From assembly GCA_030648695.1 (NCBI GenBank), contig JAUSHG010000004.1:1-7095 (forward strand): a stretch of 7,095 nt of DNA, in the 5' to 3' direction. This document shows, piece by piece, positions 1 through 6,264 of the stretch. Every line of letters begins with the position of its first letter. The first letter of the stretch is position 1. The notes beneath the pieces were generated by a model. It saw nothing but the letters and a program-made list of their open reading frames with translations. It was not told where the DNA came from and searched no databases. Made by a program: the position numbers and the translations under genes. This DNA is from a bacterium. GTDB taxonomy: Bacteria; Patescibacteriota; Minisyncoccia; Phycocordibacterales; UBA10002.

Positions 1-46
1 GGGTGATAATTACATTCACGGGCACCGGCGTGTATTCCGTACTCAC
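1..46 (-). CDS. Start of an unidentified protein, cut by the window edge
   Basis: The minus strand reads GTG at 46-44 followed by 14 more sense codons with no stop before the edge, giving MSTEYTPVPVNVIIT. An AAGGA ribosome binding site lies at 56-52, 5 nt before the GTG, and a near-consensus promoter lies further upstream, so the transcript, ribosome site and start agree with each other. The encoded stretch is too short to name a family; VNVIIT could be the first beta strand of a nucleotide-binding fold, but that is only a guess. The gene is divergent from the 707-residue protein gene. The alternative that no gene is present here remains open, because only 15 codons are visible. Confidence 0.5.
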   Translation of the reverse strand, partial: MSTEYTPVPVNVIIT

Positions 47-63
47 TGCTTTCCTTTCTGAAT

Positions 64-77
64 GGGGTTGTAACCCC
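64..77 (-). other. Small hairpin in the leader of the leftward gene
   Basis: The sequence reads GGGGTTGTAACCCC on the plus strand and forms a stem of 5 bp (GGGGT/ACCCC) with a 4-nt loop on either strand. In the predicted minus-strand transcript it ends 17 nt before the GTG start and just upstream of the AAGGA ribosome site. There is no T-run after it, so it is not an intrinsic terminator. It may tune leader stability or translation, but five pairs is close to what chance gives. Confidence 0.3.
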
Positions 78-122
78 GTGGTTTAGTTTACTGGTGTAGA
101 GCCAAGTTATTAAGGTCCTACT

Positions 123-159
123 GTTGTACATTATAGCACATATGGGTAGCATAAGTCAA
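123..159 (-). promoter_or_regulatory. Strong sigma70-type promoter, minus strand
   Basis: On the minus strand a -35 box TTGACT (159-154, 5 of 6 consensus bases) is separated by 18 bp from a perfect -10 box TATAAT (135-130). The -10 is preceded directly by TGC (138-136), making it an extended -10. Transcription should start near 123 and run left, giving a leader of about 77 nt before the GTG at 46. This is the best promoter in the window, which suggests that the leftward gene is well expressed. Confidence 0.75.
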
Positions 160-212
160 TACCTCTAAAACGGGTAAAAATACCTTGTTTGTGGCGTTAT
201 TTTGAGGTTTTG

Positions 213-221
213 TGATAGGAT
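213..221 (+). promoter_or_regulatory. Possible extended -10 box for the 707-aa gene
   Basis: TGA followed by TAGGAT (216-221) matches an extended -10 element, and the same TGN-TAGGAT occurs upstream of ndk. Only 6 nt separate the box from the ATG at 228, so transcription would begin at or next to the start codon and the mRNA would be leaderless. No -35 box is present at 16-18 bp. The inner AGGA (217-220) is also 7 nt from the ATG and could instead be a Shine-Dalgarno site; the sequence alone does not decide between the two readings. Confidence 0.4.
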
Positions 222-227
222 ATTTGT

Positions 228-2351
228 ATGCCCGAAAAATCTCCTGAACCCGAGCCATTAGTTCCTCCGACGCGGATGGACGATTTGAAGATTGAGGGGG
301 AAGTTCCAGCTGAAGCGGGAGCACCGCAATTGTCAGATGTGGGGGAGCCGGGAATGCCGCCTCCACCTTCTTCAGCGCCGGCTAGTCCGGATGCCGCGGT
401 TTCTAAGAAACGTATAACCAAACGGGTTCCCCCAACTCCGCCGGCGGAACCTCCTGCACCGGCAGCGCGGCCTGTTGCAACTCCGCCGATATTGACCGGA
501 GCGCCTAAAGCTCCTGCCATCCCATCTGCTCCGGTATCTAGTCCAAAAAGCGCAGAAAATGCATTGGAGATAGCAGAAACCAATGTACTTGAAAAGTATG
601 TAGAGGGAGTGAAAAGCGCTCCGGAACTGCTCAAAAGAATTGAGGGAATGTTGGAGGACAAGGAACTCCGCGCGCAATTTGGCCTGAAGAAACTGGAGGT
701 ACTGGTAGCGGATATATATCCGAAAATCTCTGCATGGGTTTCCCATCTGGAAGGAAGCGCTAGTGGCAAGCCCCTCTCTTTGCAGCAACTTCCTATCGGT
801 TTTCAAGGGGTGGTTCGACGTATTGCAACGGGCAATGTCGCTGAAGGGCCGCGTGAATTCGCGCCGGCTGCTCCGTCTTCAGCCGTTGCGTTGAGAGAAA
901 TCACCAACGCGGATTTGGAGGCCGCGGGTGTAGAGGGGACAGGTTGGAAAGAAGAGACATCCGCTCTCGTGCGGGTGCGTCCTGAGCCGAGCGCTCTTAA
1001 TGACATGCGCCCTCTGCATGAGCGCACGGAAAGCGGGCTAGCCAACTTGGACAATCCCGCTTACCTTTCGTTTCTTAATGCCGTTGAACAACGAGGCATC
1101 ACATTGGACGCCGCGAAGGAAGAATTGTTTAAACACGCCTTTGAATGCCGCGGCAGAGTTGCAGCGCGTCTGGGCGATTTTTATGCTGTACAGACAGAGC
1201 GTGATTTGGGTCTTTCGTCTGAAAGTGAGCCACTGGCAGAGATCAGGCGTGTGGAGAGTGCGCATGTGGAGAAACTTTCTCTGGAGCACCCCGAACAGGT
1301 TCTTGCGCTCGATGCTTTGCTCAACAAAGGAGAGGAGATACCCGGTCAGATTAATCAGCTTAACGCCCGGAAAGAGGCACTCGTATCGCAAGGAGCGACA
1401 GAAGGAACTGCGGTTATTGATGAGCGCGAAAAAATGCTGGAGCGTGCCAAAGCATCCAATAGATTTCTCACCGGCCTTGGCCGATTTACCATCATAGGCC
1501 GACTTTTTGGCGGAGAACTGGGTAAACAGGACCTGGCCCGTCAGACACTTCGCAAAGAGGGTTTGGGCACCCGCCTTGGGGGCGTAGATGCGTCAGTGAA
1601 GCAGGGCGGGAAAAGCAAGATTGACAGAGAACTTGCGGATATCCGGACACGAATTGAGCGAAAGGAGGAGATGAAAAGTGTCACTTCTTCGGACTTGCAT
1701 GAACTTCACACTCGGTTGTGGGACGCACAGGCAGAGCTTGGCAGATGGCGTGGGGAGGTCATGCGTGCCAATGCTTCGCACGACGAAGCGGCGTTTGTCG
1801 TCCAAAAGGCCTTGGGTACTGCATTTGACGCATTGCGTAATCCCGAGGCAGGAGGGTTTGAGTTTTTTACACAGGGCAAGCAGACACTGCGCAACCTTAT
1901 GGCCGTTATGGAAAAAGGAGATGAAAGCACACAGCTCATGGACTATGCCCGCCCATTACATTCCGATGAGTTAGAGAAAATGCTTCTTTTGAACGCGGAA
2001 CATCAGGCGGGGAAGGCCATGAGTACGGCTCTGGTAGAAACTCTGCGCAATACGGCAGCACCGGGGCGGCTTGCCGCTCTCGGTGCGGCGTTTGAAGAGT
2101 GGTTGAGTCAGGAGGAAATCGGCAGATATAAGGGGAAGTCCAACGTACTTCTTTTTGTGCATCAAGAACTGGATGTATATGGCAAAGAGCTCCGTAAAGA
2201 GTTGTCTCTTCTTTCGGAAAGACGCAAGGGGGGTTTGGAACAGGAGACAGAGCTTGGCACACGAGAGCAGGAATTACGCATCCGACTCCGTCTTATAGCG
2301 GCTCTCAGCGCAGGTATGAAAGAGCGTTTGACAGAAACTTCATCTACATGA
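228..2351 (+). CDS. Large helical protein with Pro/Ala-rich disordered N-terminus, function unknown
   Basis: The 707-residue product is not a family I can name. Residues 1 to about 106 are low complexity with around 30 prolines (for example PPPP at 44-47 and PPTPPAEPPAPAA near 68-80) and should be disordered. The rest looks almost wholly helical and highly charged: about 110-180, 280-410 and 460-530 carry long Glu/Lys/Arg/Leu stretches with coiled-coil character (for example 365-411 and 462-512), and 575-705 is another helical block. A small hydrophobic, Gly-rich patch lies at 412-430 (FLTGLGRFTIIGRLFGG), too short and too charged for a clear membrane span. There is no signal peptide, and only one Cys (307). 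The ATG at 228 is preceded by TAGGAT. The stop overlaps the next gene's start by 4 nt, and a VirD4-like ATPase follows, so it may be a scaffold or adaptor for that ATPase; this role is inference from position. Confidence 0.85.
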   Translation: MPEKSPEPEPLVPPTRMDDLKIEGEVPAEAGAPQLSDVGEPGMPPPPSSAPASPDAAVSKKRITKRVPPTPPAEPPAPAARPVATPPILTGAPKAPAIPSAPVSSPKSAENALEIAETNVLEKYVEGVKSAPELLKRIEGMLEDKELRAQFGLKKLEVLVADIYPKISAWVSHLEGSASGKPLSLQQLPIGFQGVVRRIATGNVAEGPREFAPAAPSSAVALREITNADLEAAGVEGTGWKEETSALVRVRPEPSALNDMRPLHERTESGLANLDNPAYLSFLNAVEQRGITLDAAKEELFKHAFECRGRVAARLGDFYAVQTERDLGLSSESEPLAEIRRVESAHVEKLSLEHPEQVLALDALLNKGEEIPGQINQLNARKEALVSQGATEGTAVIDEREKMLERAKASNRFLTGLGRFTIIGRLFGGELGKQDLARQTLRKEGLGTRLGGVDASVKQGGKSKIDRELADIRTRIERKEEMKSVTSSDLHELHTRLWDAQAELGRWRGEVMRANASHDEAAFVVQKALGTAFDALRNPEAGGFEFFTQGKQTLRNLMAVMEKGDESTQLMDYARPLHSDELEKMLLLNAEHQAGKAMSTALVETLRNTAAPGRLAALGAAFEEWLSQEEIGRYKGKSNVLLFVHQELDVYGKELRKELSLLSERRKGGLEQETELGTREQELRIRLRLIAALSAGMKERLTETSST

Positions 2352-2638
2352 AACAAGATTTAGCACAAGAAATAGAACAACTGCTTGCAGACGGAAAGCA
2401 GGATGAAGCCCGCGCCGTATTGCGCGAGGCACTGATGCAACCGTTATCTGACGAAGAGCGCGGGGCGCTCCTGGTCGGGTTTGCCGCGGCGTACTTGGCG
2501 CTTCAGAGCAGTGTGAATGAAATGCATCGGGATATTTTGACCGAAGAGGTGGAAACGCTGGAGAAGATTTCTTCTCTTCAAAACTCTATTGACGAAAATC
2601 TGGCGCTTGTTAAGGCGCGACAGGGACTCAATGAATAA
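2348..2638 (+). CDS. Small all-helical protein, function unknown
   Basis: The 96-residue product has no motif that I recognise. It reads as three or four helices: 2-28 (acidic and Leu-rich, with a TPR-like look in LLADGKQDEARAVLREAL), 34-53 (DEERGALLVGFAAAYLALQS, mildly hydrophobic) and 55-90, a heptad-like acidic helix that could dimerise. It lacks Cys and a signal sequence and should be cytoplasmic. Its ATG overlaps the TGA of the upstream gene in an ATGA junction and has no Shine-Dalgarno site of its own, so translation is probably coupled to the 707-residue gene and the two products are likely made together. It may be a partner or chaperone of that protein or of the downstream ATPase; the evidence for this is position only. 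Confidence 0.8.
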   Translation: MKQDLAQEIEQLLADGKQDEARAVLREALMQPLSDEERGALLVGFAAAYLALQSSVNEMHRDILTEEVETLEKISSLQNSIDENLALVKARQGLNE

Positions 2639-2648
2639 AGCATGTGGT

Positions 2649-2708
2649 GTCATCCCCGCGAAAGCGGGGAACCAGATATTCCTGGATTCCCGCCTGCGCG
2701 GGAATGAC
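2649..2708. repeat. REP-like dispersed element, complete copy with two hairpins
   Basis: This 60-bp imperfect inverted repeat begins with GTCAT and ends with ATGAC. The left half forms CCCCGC-GAAA-GCGGGG (2654-2669), a 6-bp stem capped by a GNRA tetraloop. The right half forms TTCCCGC-CTGC-GCGGGAA (2687-2704), a perfect 7-bp stem. CCAG and CTGG pair across the middle. The right half, read on the minus strand, matches the element at 5551 with one mismatch over about 30 nt. Motifs of this kind (ATTCCCGC with GCGGGAATCC) are known from intergenic regions of many bacteria. TTTT follows at 2709, so the right hairpin may weakly attenuate readthrough into the ATPase gene, but the T-run is too short to call a terminator. 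Confidence 0.85.
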
Positions 2709-2746
2709 TTTTAGACGGTGGGGAGAAAATATTCCGATAAATACGC

Positions 2747-2752
2747 TATACT
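2747..2752 (+). promoter_or_regulatory. Possible -10 box for the ATPase gene
   Basis: TATACT (5 of 6 consensus bases) ends 7 nt before the ATG at 2760, so a transcript from it would be leaderless, as proposed for the gene at 228. No convincing -35 box or TGN extension is present. If the box is real, it lies inside the reading frame that would follow an upstream GTG at 2718, which argues for the ATG start. Confidence 0.35.
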
Positions 2753-2759
2753 ATTCCGT

Positions 2760-5492
2760 ATGGAACAAATGAAGGGAGCACCGTTTGCCACTCCTGCGGA
2801 AGAACTTCGCGCCTTGCGTGCGGAGGTGGCGCGGCGTGAGCAAGAAATGGCGCCTACGGACGCGGCCTCGCAGGAAATCGCGCGCTCCATCCTGGGCGAT
2901 TACGCACAGGCGCCCGCACCCGAGGTGCTTGCTCCTGCACTTCGTGTGCCGCAGGAGCATGTGGAAAAGATGATGCTGCAGCTTGCTCCCGAGCCGCATG
3001 ATGTGCAGATGGAGGAACTGCGCAAGGTGCTTGAAGACAAAGGCATCAAGAATGCGCTTTTGGTCTTGGAGCGCATGCAGAGCCCGCACCTCTACGATGA
3101 CTTCCACCGCTACCTCGTGGAATATCTCAAGGAAGGGCATCCGGCACAAGGTCTTCGCGAAAAGGGGCCGCTGTGGCGTCCGCTCCATATGACGCTGTTT
3201 GAGGTGCTTCTTCCCGAGGTTCCGAAAGACGACCAGGCGCAGGAAGTTAAAAAGCTTATTGCCGGCATGGAGCAGTTTTATGCAGGCATGCTCGGCGTAT
3301 CCGAGAAGGGGCGGGATAATTATTTTACGATTGAAATAGCCAACGCAAACGGGAGCGATGAGGTGATTTTTTATGTATCCGTTCCCGACAGCAAGCGGGC
3401 GCTGTTTGAAAAACAGGTGCAGTCCCTGTTTCATAATGTCAAAGTCCGCGAGGCAAAGGACGATTACAATATTTTCAACGAAAAAGGCGTGTCGCTTTCG
3501 TCCAGCGCCGTTTCGGCAAAGAACCCGATTTTTTCGCTCAAACAGTATGATGAGTTTGAGGTAGACCCCCTGAATGTGCTGCTGCACAGTTTTTCCAAAA
3601 TTGACCGCGAGGGAGAGGGAGCCGCGGTTCAGCTCGTGCTCCGTCCCTCGACACACTCGTATGAAGAGCGGTATGCGTATGCGCTGAAGCAGATTCAAAG
3701 AGGAGTGCCGGTGCGCAAGGCCGTTGATATTTCGTTTTCCGTTTTGGGAGGCGTGGCGCGCTCCATCCGAGACGTATTTTCCGGAGAAGAGGAGCGGCGG
3801 CGCAAGAGGCAGAAAGAAAGCAAGGAGCCAGTAAAGATTGACGAGCTTGCGGCAGAGTCCATCAAGAAGAAACTCGGCAGTCCCGTGCTTGAAGCAAATA
3901 TCCGGATTGTTTCTTCCGCAGGGGATGTGCAGTCGGCCGAGGAAATTCTTTCCGATTTGGAGGCGTCATTCAACCAGTTTGCGAGCGCGACCGGAAACAG
4001 TGTGCGTTTCAAGCGAAGCACCGGCGGCAAGCTCCTGCAAGCACTTAAGCGTTTCACCCTGCGCCTTTTTGATGCTACCTCGCTTATCCCGCTTTCCATC
4101 AAGGAACTGACGACCATGATGCATTTTCCCTCTACGCATCTCAAATCCACGCCGGCATTGAGGCAGGCCAAGGCAGGCAGTGCTCCTGTGCCCGCAGGAC
4201 TGCCCGCAGAGGGGCTTCTCCTTGGCGTTAACCGCGTGCGGGGGCAGGAGGCGCGTATTTATATGGCTCCCGAAGACCGTCTGCGCCATTTCTACACCAT
4301 AGGCCAGACCGGCACCGGCAAGACCACACTCTTGAAGCAGATGATTGCGCAGGACATTGCGCGGGGAGAGGGCGTGTGCTTTATAGACCCGCATGGTGTG
4401 GATGTGCAGGAGGTGCTCTCCTATGTGCCGCCCGAACGCTACGAAGATGTGATTTATTTTGACCCGTCGGATACCTCGCGGCCCATGGCGCTTAACATGC
4501 TGGAATATGATGCGCGGTTTCCGGAGCAGAAGACCTTTGTGGTCAATGAAATGCTCTCCATTTTTGATAAACTCTTTGACATGAAGACCGCGGGCGGCCC
4601 CATTTTTGAGCAGTACTTCAGAAATGCGGTATTGCTTACGATTGAGGACCCTGAAACCGGCTCAACTCTTTTGGATGTTTCCCGCGTGCTTGCAAGTAAG
4701 GAGTTCCGCGAGTTGAAGCTTTCGCACTGTAAGAATCCGATTGTGGTGCAGTTCTGGCGTGAGGTGGCGGAAAAGGCGGGAGGGGAGGCGGCACTGCAGA
4801 ATGTGGTGCCCTATATCACCTCCAAGTTTGATAATTTTCTCGCGAACGAAATCATGCGTCCGATTATTTCGCAGGAAAAATCCGCAATCAACCTCCGCGA
4901 AATAATGGACGGGAAGAAAATTCTACTCGTAAATCTCGCGAAGGGTCGTTTGGGCGACCTCAATGCCAATCTCATAGGTCTCATTCTGGTGGGCAAGATG
5001 CTCATGGCCGCGCTCTCGCGCGTGGATTCCTTCGGTAAAGACCTTCCGCCGTTTTATCTCTACATTGATGAGTTTCAGAATGTCACGACTCCTTCAATCT
5101 CCTCAATTCTCTCCGAGGCGCGCAAGTACAAACTCGCGCTCATTATTGCGCACCAGTTCATCAAGCAGTTGGATGAAAAGATAAAAGATGCGGTGTTCGG
5201 CAACGTCGGGAGTCAGGCCATTTTCCGTGTAGGAGCAGAGGATGCGGAGTTTTTGGCAAAACAGCTTGAGCCGGTGTTTACACAGCAGGATTTGATGAAT
5301 TTGGATAACCGGAATGCGTATCTCAAGCTCTTGGTTGCGGGGCGGCCCATGAAGCCCTTTTCTTTTGAAACACTGCCGCCTCCGGCAGGAAAACCGGATG
5401 TGATTGAAAAACTCAAGGAACTCTCCCGCCTCAAATTCGGCCGCCCAAAGGCAGAGGTGGAGGCGGAGATTATGGCGAAATATCGGAAGTAA
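2760..5492 (+). CDS. VirD4/TraG/HerA-like P-loop ATPase (putative DNA translocase)
   Basis: The 910-residue product is a RecA-fold ATPase of the type IV coupling protein/HerA group. Visible motifs are Walker A GQTGTGKT (515-522), DPHG just after it (543-546), Walker B YLYIDEFQN (D770, E771), a sensor-like AHQ (Q799) and a candidate arginine finger in GSQAIFRVG (R823). The N-terminal half (about 140-460) has a domain with EVIFYVSVPDSKRALFEKQV (201-220) and a second alpha/beta segment near 380-420, an arrangement I recall from CPR proteins annotated as type IV secretion DNA-binding or DUF87 ATPases. A basic charged linker lies at 342-358. Unlike classical VirD4 I see no N-terminal membrane helices, so it should be soluble or recruited by a partner. 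ATG 2760 is preferred; GTG 2718 would add 14 residues but has no ribosome site, and ATG 2769 is also possible. Substrate and system are unknown; no relaxase or pilus gene is nearby. Confidence 0.9.
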   Translation: MEQMKGAPFATPAEELRALRAEVARREQEMAPTDAASQEIARSILGDYAQAPAPEVLAPALRVPQEHVEKMMLQLAPEPHDVQMEELRKVLEDKGIKNALLVLERMQSPHLYDDFHRYLVEYLKEGHPAQGLREKGPLWRPLHMTLFEVLLPEVPKDDQAQEVKKLIAGMEQFYAGMLGVSEKGRDNYFTIEIANANGSDEVIFYVSVPDSKRALFEKQVQSLFHNVKVREAKDDYNIFNEKGVSLSSSAVSAKNPIFSLKQYDEFEVDPLNVLLHSFSKIDREGEGAAVQLVLRPSTHSYEERYAYALKQIQRGVPVRKAVDISFSVLGGVARSIRDVFSGEEERRRKRQKESKEPVKIDELAAESIKKKLGSPVLEANIRIVSSAGDVQSAEEILSDLEASFNQFASATGNSVRFKRSTGGKLLQALKRFTLRLFDATSLIPLSIKELTTMMHFPSTHLKSTPALRQAKAGSAPVPAGLPAEGLLLGVNRVRGQEARIYMAPEDRLRHFYTIGQTGTGKTTLLKQMIAQDIARGEGVCFIDPHGVDVQEVLSYVPPERYEDVIYFDPSDTSRPMALNMLEYDARFPEQKTFVVNEMLSIFDKLFDMKTAGGPIFEQYFRNAVLLTIEDPETGSTLLDVSRVLASKEFRELKLSHCKNPIVVQFWREVAEKAGGEAALQNVVPYITSKFDNFLANEIMRPIISQEKSAINLREIMDGKKILLVNLAKGRLGDLNANLIGLILVGKMLMAALSRVDSFGKDLPPFYLYIDEFQNVTTPSISSILSEARKYKLALIIAHQFIKQLDEKIKDAVFGNVGSQAIFRVGAEDAEFLAKQLEPVFTQQDLMNLDNRNAYLKLLVAGRPMKPFSFETLPPPAGKPDVIEKLKELSRLKFGRPKAEVEAEIMAKYRK

Positions 5493-5495
5493 CAT

Positions 5496-5545
5496 TTGAC
5501 CATTGACCTTTAACCTTTGACGAAAAGAAAAATCCTTAATCCTTA
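5496..5545. repeat. Heptanucleotide tandem repeats of two kinds
   Basis: Four adjacent units TTGACCA, TTGACCT, TTAACCT and TTGACG (last unit incomplete) fill 5496-5522. After a 9-nt A-rich spacer there are two exact copies of ATCCTTA (5532-5538 and 5539-5545). Both arrays begin within 40 nt of the ATPase stop codon. They resemble the short tandemly repeated repetitive sequences with 7-nt periods known in some bacteria. No function is evident; slippage during replication would explain them. Confidence 0.7.
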
Positions 5546-5550
5546 ACGTT

Positions 5551-5580
5551 GTCATTCCCGCGTAGGCGGGAATCCAGGAG
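5551..5580. repeat. REP-like element, half copy, forming the leader of the GNAT gene
   Basis: This copy begins GTCATTCCCGCG and ends CCAGGAG. It forms a perfect 8-bp stem ATTCCCGC/GCGGGAAT (5554-5561 with 5566-5573) around a GTAG loop. It equals the right half of the element at 2649-2708 in reverse orientation with one mismatch, so it is a single-hairpin version. Its distal end provides the AGGAG used by the acetyltransferase gene. No T-run follows, so it is unlikely to terminate transcription from the ATPase gene. Confidence 0.85.
5576..5580 (+). promoter_or_regulatory. Ribosome binding site for the GNAT gene, at the end of a repeat
   Basis: AGGAG is 3 nt from ATG 5584 and 6 nt from ATG 5587. 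The second spacing is closer to the usual optimum, so translation may begin at 5587 and shorten the protein by one Met. The site directly follows the repeat hairpin at 5554-5573 and is mostly repeat-derived. Confidence 0.6.
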
Positions 5581-5583
5581 AAT

Positions 5584-6195
5584 ATGATGGAAAAATTTCC
5601 ACAGGAGAATTCGCTTAACTCAATGGAGGGAGTGCCACGGCAGGATATTCCTTTGGATTTTGTGGAGGGTGAATCGGAGTCCGTTCCGATCAAAAAAGAA
5701 AACGAAGCACAGCCGCGGATGGTTGAATTCACTACCGATATGTGGCAACAGTATAAAGAACTTCGGTTGCGTAGTGGAGAAACAGAGCCAGAGGCGTGGG
5801 GCGCATCGATACGAGCTGAACCCGAGAAAGATGAGCTGTATTGGCGACAAAAACTTGAGGACCCTCATTTTAAGATGTTTGCAATTGAAATGGACGGGAA
5901 AATTGTTGCTATGTGCGGCCTTCAGCAAAAGTCCGATGGCAGATTCTTTGGAAGACGGTTGTATGTTGCGCCTGAGTACAGGGGAAAGGGTCTTGCCAAG
6001 GTGTTGCTTGATAGAGTCTTAGATGAAGCAAAGAGTCGCGGGGCAAAGAACATATATTTAGGCGTTACGGACGGGCTTCCCGCTCTCGGCCTCTATAAAA
6101 CTATGGGTTTTACAGAAATTGGCAGGCATAAAGATGAAATGAGGGGAGATGGGAGTGTGCGGGATGAGATTATTTTGGAAAAGAAGTTTGAGTAA
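5584..6195 (+). CDS. GNAT-family N-acetyltransferase
   Basis: The 203-residue product should transfer an acetyl group from acetyl-CoA to an amine; the acceptor cannot be told. The core starts near residue 45 (MVEFTTDMWQQYKELRLRS, helix 1 region) and includes the beta strands MFAIEMDGKIVAMCGLQ (98-114) and motif A with RRLYVAPEYRGKGLAKVLL (124-142), where R133-G-K-G136-L-A138 is the acetyl-CoA pyrophosphate loop. LGLYKTMGF (168-176) is the usual C-terminal motif with Tyr171. The first 45 residues are polar and acidic and are not part of the fold. They may be a disordered tail or a sign of a start placed too far upstream, although the repeat-derived AGGAG supports the early start. There is no signal peptide, so the protein is cytoplasmic. 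It may be an rRNA/protein- or antibiotic-type acetyltransferase, but the subfamily is not resolvable. It sits alone between two repeat-filled gaps. Confidence 0.9.
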   Translation: MMEKFPQENSLNSMEGVPRQDIPLDFVEGESESVPIKKENEAQPRMVEFTTDMWQQYKELRLRSGETEPEAWGASIRAEPEKDELYWRQKLEDPHFKMFAIEMDGKIVAMCGLQQKSDGRFFGRRLYVAPEYRGKGLAKVLLDRVLDEAKSRGAKNIYLGVTDGLPALGLYKTMGFTEIGRHKDEMRGDGSVRDEIILEKKFE

Positions 6196-6225
6196 TTGGC
6201 TTTTCAGGTCTAAATCTGCTAGGAT
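6196..6225 (+). promoter_or_regulatory. Promoter upstream of ndk
   Basis: A -35 box TTGGCT (6196-6201, 4 of 6) is followed after 18 bp by TAGGAT (6220-6225, 4 of 6), which is preceded by TGC to make an extended -10. It begins directly after the acetyltransferase stop codon. Transcription should start near 6232, giving a leader of about 88 nt that contains the palindrome at 6265. The TGN-TAGGATATT pattern is shared with the box before the gene at 228. Confidence 0.6.
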
Positions 6226-6264
6226 ATTCTTCATTCTTTAATTTACTAAACTACCCCACCTTTA

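Noticed and set aside
197..769. Minus-strand open frame of 190 codons, Gly/Ala/Ser-rich
   Set aside because: It is the complement of the Pro/Ala-rich coding sequence of the 707-residue protein; its composition follows from that and no start signals support it.
412..1054. Possible frameshift or gene fusion in the 707-residue gene because of its changing composition
   Set aside because: The reading frame is open without interruption from 228 to 2351 and codon use looks continuous; a disordered head followed by a helical body explains the change.
2718..2759. GTG at 2718 as the start of the ATPase gene
   Set aside because: It lies 10 nt after the REP-like element, has no Shine-Dalgarno site, and the added 14 codons overlap a probable -10 box. 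ATG 2760 is favoured, though 2718 cannot be fully excluded.
2751..3698. Long minus-strand open frame (315 codons) opposite the ATPase gene
   Set aside because: It lies wholly antisense to a gene with clear ATPase homology, has no promoter or ribosome site of its own, and its product (rich in His, Arg, Leu and Phe) looks like a codon-bias shadow.
5103..5732. Minus-strand open frame of 209 codons including SWIPAYAGMT
   Set aside because: The WIPAYAGMT peptide is a well-known artefact of translating the REP-like repeat at 5551-5580; the rest is antisense to the ATPase and acetyltransferase genes.
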